A DNA stretch of 16,162 bases from Oscillospiraceae bacterium. GTDB taxonomy: Bacteria; Bacillota_A; Clostridia; Oscillospirales; Ruminococcaceae. A model generated the notes under the pieces. The model saw nothing but the letters and a program-made list of their open reading frames with translations. It did not search any database and was not told where the DNA came from. This document shows, piece after piece, positions 15,189 through 16,162 of this stretch (position 1 is the stretch's first letter; each line of letters starts with the position of its first letter). The DNA is taken from contig JAFWUX010000222.1 of assembly GCA_017523995.1 (NCBI GenBank), positions 1-16,162 on the forward strand, read 5' to 3'. Position numbers and translations under genes: made by a program.

Positions 15189-15620
15189 ATGAAAAAGAAA
15201 AATCAAAAGCTGCTCGTGACAGCCGTTGTCACGCTCGTTGTGCTGATTGCACTCGCTGTTCCGGTGACCATTCACCACTATCAGAAGACCCTTTTGCGGC
15301 GAATCTCCGATTCCTACACCGAAAGCGCAAGCGCCACTTCGGAGAAGTACGATGGCAAGAAAATTACATTTTTGGCAGAGGTCGCAACGGTGGACATCTC
15401 TGAGAAACAGATGACCGTGGAACTGCGCGGATTCGCGAAGGATTCTTTCAAGAATGCCAATGTCGGATGCGTCACCACCTGCCACTGCTCCAATGACAAA
15501 GACCTCGATCGTCTGGCAAAGCTCAAGAATGCCGATAATGTCAAGGTCACCGGTACCGCACATCTCAAACCCTCAAACGGCATGCTGCTCATTGATGTCG
15601 ATGTCGATAAGCTTTCGTAA
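15189..15620 (+). CDS. Membrane-anchored OB-fold-like (tRNA_anti-like) protein
   Basis: A 143-residue protein with a Lys-rich start and one hydrophobic helix (about 8-26) that is an uncleaved signal anchor or a signal peptide; there is no lipobox. The exported part begins SYTESASATSEKYDGKKITFLAEVATVD, continues with a strand pair, a loop with two Cys (VGCVTTCHC) and ends DLDRLAKLKNADNVKVTGTAHL, IDVDVDKL. The KYxGKxI...V...LxxLKxxDxVxVxGT pattern is that of small OB-fold tRNA_anti-like domains found in secreted proteins; the ligand is unknown. GGAAGGA lies five bases before the ATG, downstream of a consensus promoter. Repeat copy 5 starts 20 bases after the stop. Confidence 0.8.
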   Translation: MKKKNQKLLVTAVVTLVVLIALAVPVTIHHYQKTLLRRISDSYTESASATSEKYDGKKITFLAEVATVDISEKQMTVELRGFAKDSFKNANVGCVTTCHCSNDKDLDRLAKLKNADNVKVTGTAHLKPSNGMLLIDVDVDKLS

Positions 15621-15734
15621 GCAGGGTTAGCGGGGTTAGAGGTATCTCCGATGGATTTATAATGGGGACTCCGTCCCCAAACCCCTGCTGGGGATATTAT
15701 CCCCAGACCCCATGTTTATACTGAAATAGAACGA

Positions 15735-15766
15735 AGCCGCTCCTGTTTTCGTAAATGGGAGCGGCT
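15735..15766 (+). terminator. GCCGCTCC-type hairpin
   Basis: AGCCGCTCC (15735-15743) pairs with GGAGCGGCT (15758-15766), 14-nt loop. Only CTCAATT follows, so as a terminator it is weaker than the copy at 8855-8896. Confidence 0.45.
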
Positions 15767-15780
15767 CTCAATTGCGCTGC

Positions 15781-16004
15781 CGGAGCGTCAATATAAAAGT
15801 TTTGATCAAACTTTTTCACCGCGCCGTGCGCGGCTCCGTATTGCTAAAGCATTCCGGTTTCGCATTACGCCGCCGGAGCGTCAATATAAAAGTTTTGATC
15901 AAACTTTTTCACCGCGCCGTGCGCGGCTCCGTATTGCTAAAGCATTCCGGTTTCGCATTACGCTGCCGGAGCGTCAATATAAAAGTTTTGATCATACTTT
16001 TTCA
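15781..16004 (+). repeat. 93-bp tandem repeat inside copy 5
   Basis: Two full units (15781-15873 and 15874-15966) differ at a single base by eye; a third unit begins at 15967 and diverges after about 38 bases. Each contains the TTTTGATCAAAC core, CGCGCCGTGCGCGG and GCTAAAGCATTCCGG. Because 93 is divisible by three, an open frame runs through it, but it has no ribosome site and is not considered a gene. One inverted unit lies at about 2812-2904. Confidence 0.92.
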
Positions 16005-16162
16005 AAAGTTTGCGGAGTCCAGAGGCAGCGCCTCTGGTCGCTCTCCGCAGAGAGCGAAACTCCCTTTGCATATCAAGAGCTCGGGGGCTTGGGCGCCTGC
16101 GATAGAGGCGCCCATTTATAAATAGCATCCGCGAAGCGGATACTTCTTTTCAGAAGTATCTC

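Larger units (their letters stand above)
15641..16162 (+). repeat. Modular hairpin repeat, copy 5 (runs off window)
   Basis: Starts with GGTATCTCCGATGGAT at 15641. In order: TGGGGAC/GTCCCCA (15663-15679), CTGGGGAT/ATCCCCAG (15688-15706), the GCCGCTCC hairpin (15735-15766), two 93-bp units, the TTTTGATCATAC core (one base altered from the family), CCAGAGGC/GCCTCTGG (16019-16037), CGCTCTC/GAGAGCG (16039-16056), TGGGCGCC/GGCGCCCA with loop TGCGATAGA (16090-16114), ATCCGC/GCGGAT (about 16131-16147) and TACTTCT/AGAAGTA. The last seven bases, GTATCTC, look like the start of another GGTATCTCC end. No coding gene is supported here. Confidence 0.87.

Noticed and set aside
15772..16125. Open frame of 117 codons with 31-residue repeats
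   Set aside because: It exists because the 93-bp repeat length is divisible by three. There is no ribosome binding site and the sequence is repeat modules found non-coding elsewhere.
15641..16162. CRISPR array
   Set aside because: The direct repeats are 93 bp and contiguous, without unique spacers, and no cas genes are present.

Overview
The window looks like a chromosomal segment of a Gram-positive Clostridia species, most likely from the Ruminococcaceae/Oscillospiraceae. The evidence is the neighbouring recJ and relA/spoT genes, strong GGAGG ribosome binding sites, consensus sigma-A promoters, a lipoprotein with an LAGC lipobox, and GC-rich genes separated by AT-rich promoters. The assignment is inferred from gene content only. 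No phage, transposase, CRISPR, rRNA or tRNA gene was seen.

Layout. Minus strand, left to right: bifunctional (p)ppGpp synthetase/hydrolase (298-2511), RecJ exonuclease with a TTG start (2911-4956), and a Wzz-like two-helix membrane protein with its own promoter and hairpin terminator (5112-6650). From a divergent promoter region (6651-6991) a plus-strand operon follows: a helical protein of unknown function (6992-7867), a small lipoprotein (7889-8266) and a flavin-binding PNPOx-fold protein (8279-8755). Next is a minus-strand valyl-tRNA synthetase-like gene (9362-11896) whose HIGH and KMSKS signatures are both destroyed although the frame is intact. A second divergent promoter region (11897-12208) drives a two-gene unit: a 56-residue membrane peptide resembling a free-standing cell-wall sorting tail, overlapping a polysaccharide deacetylase (12376-13023). 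Then come two paralogous membrane proteins (13457-14838) and a membrane-anchored OB-fold-like protein (15189-15620).

The most striking content is non-coding. A mosaic repeat family of roughly 220 to 520 bp fills nearly every gap at gene 3' ends (1-297, 2596-2904, 8761-9353, 13035-13413, 15641-16162). Copies begin 0 to 20 bp after a stop codon, usually with a GGTATCTCCGATGGAT-like end, and run downstream in the same sense as the gene. They consist of a fixed order of hairpins. Several stems differ completely between copies but remain self-complementary, while their loops stay constant, so structure rather than sequence appears to be conserved. Copies also differ in number (0, 1 or 2) of a 93-bp insert, similar in principle to pneumococcal BOX elements. 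The two divergent promoter regions lack the repeat, and the Wzz-like gene, which has an ordinary terminator, lacks it too. This family and the motif-less ValRS paralogue are the two best candidates for something undescribed.
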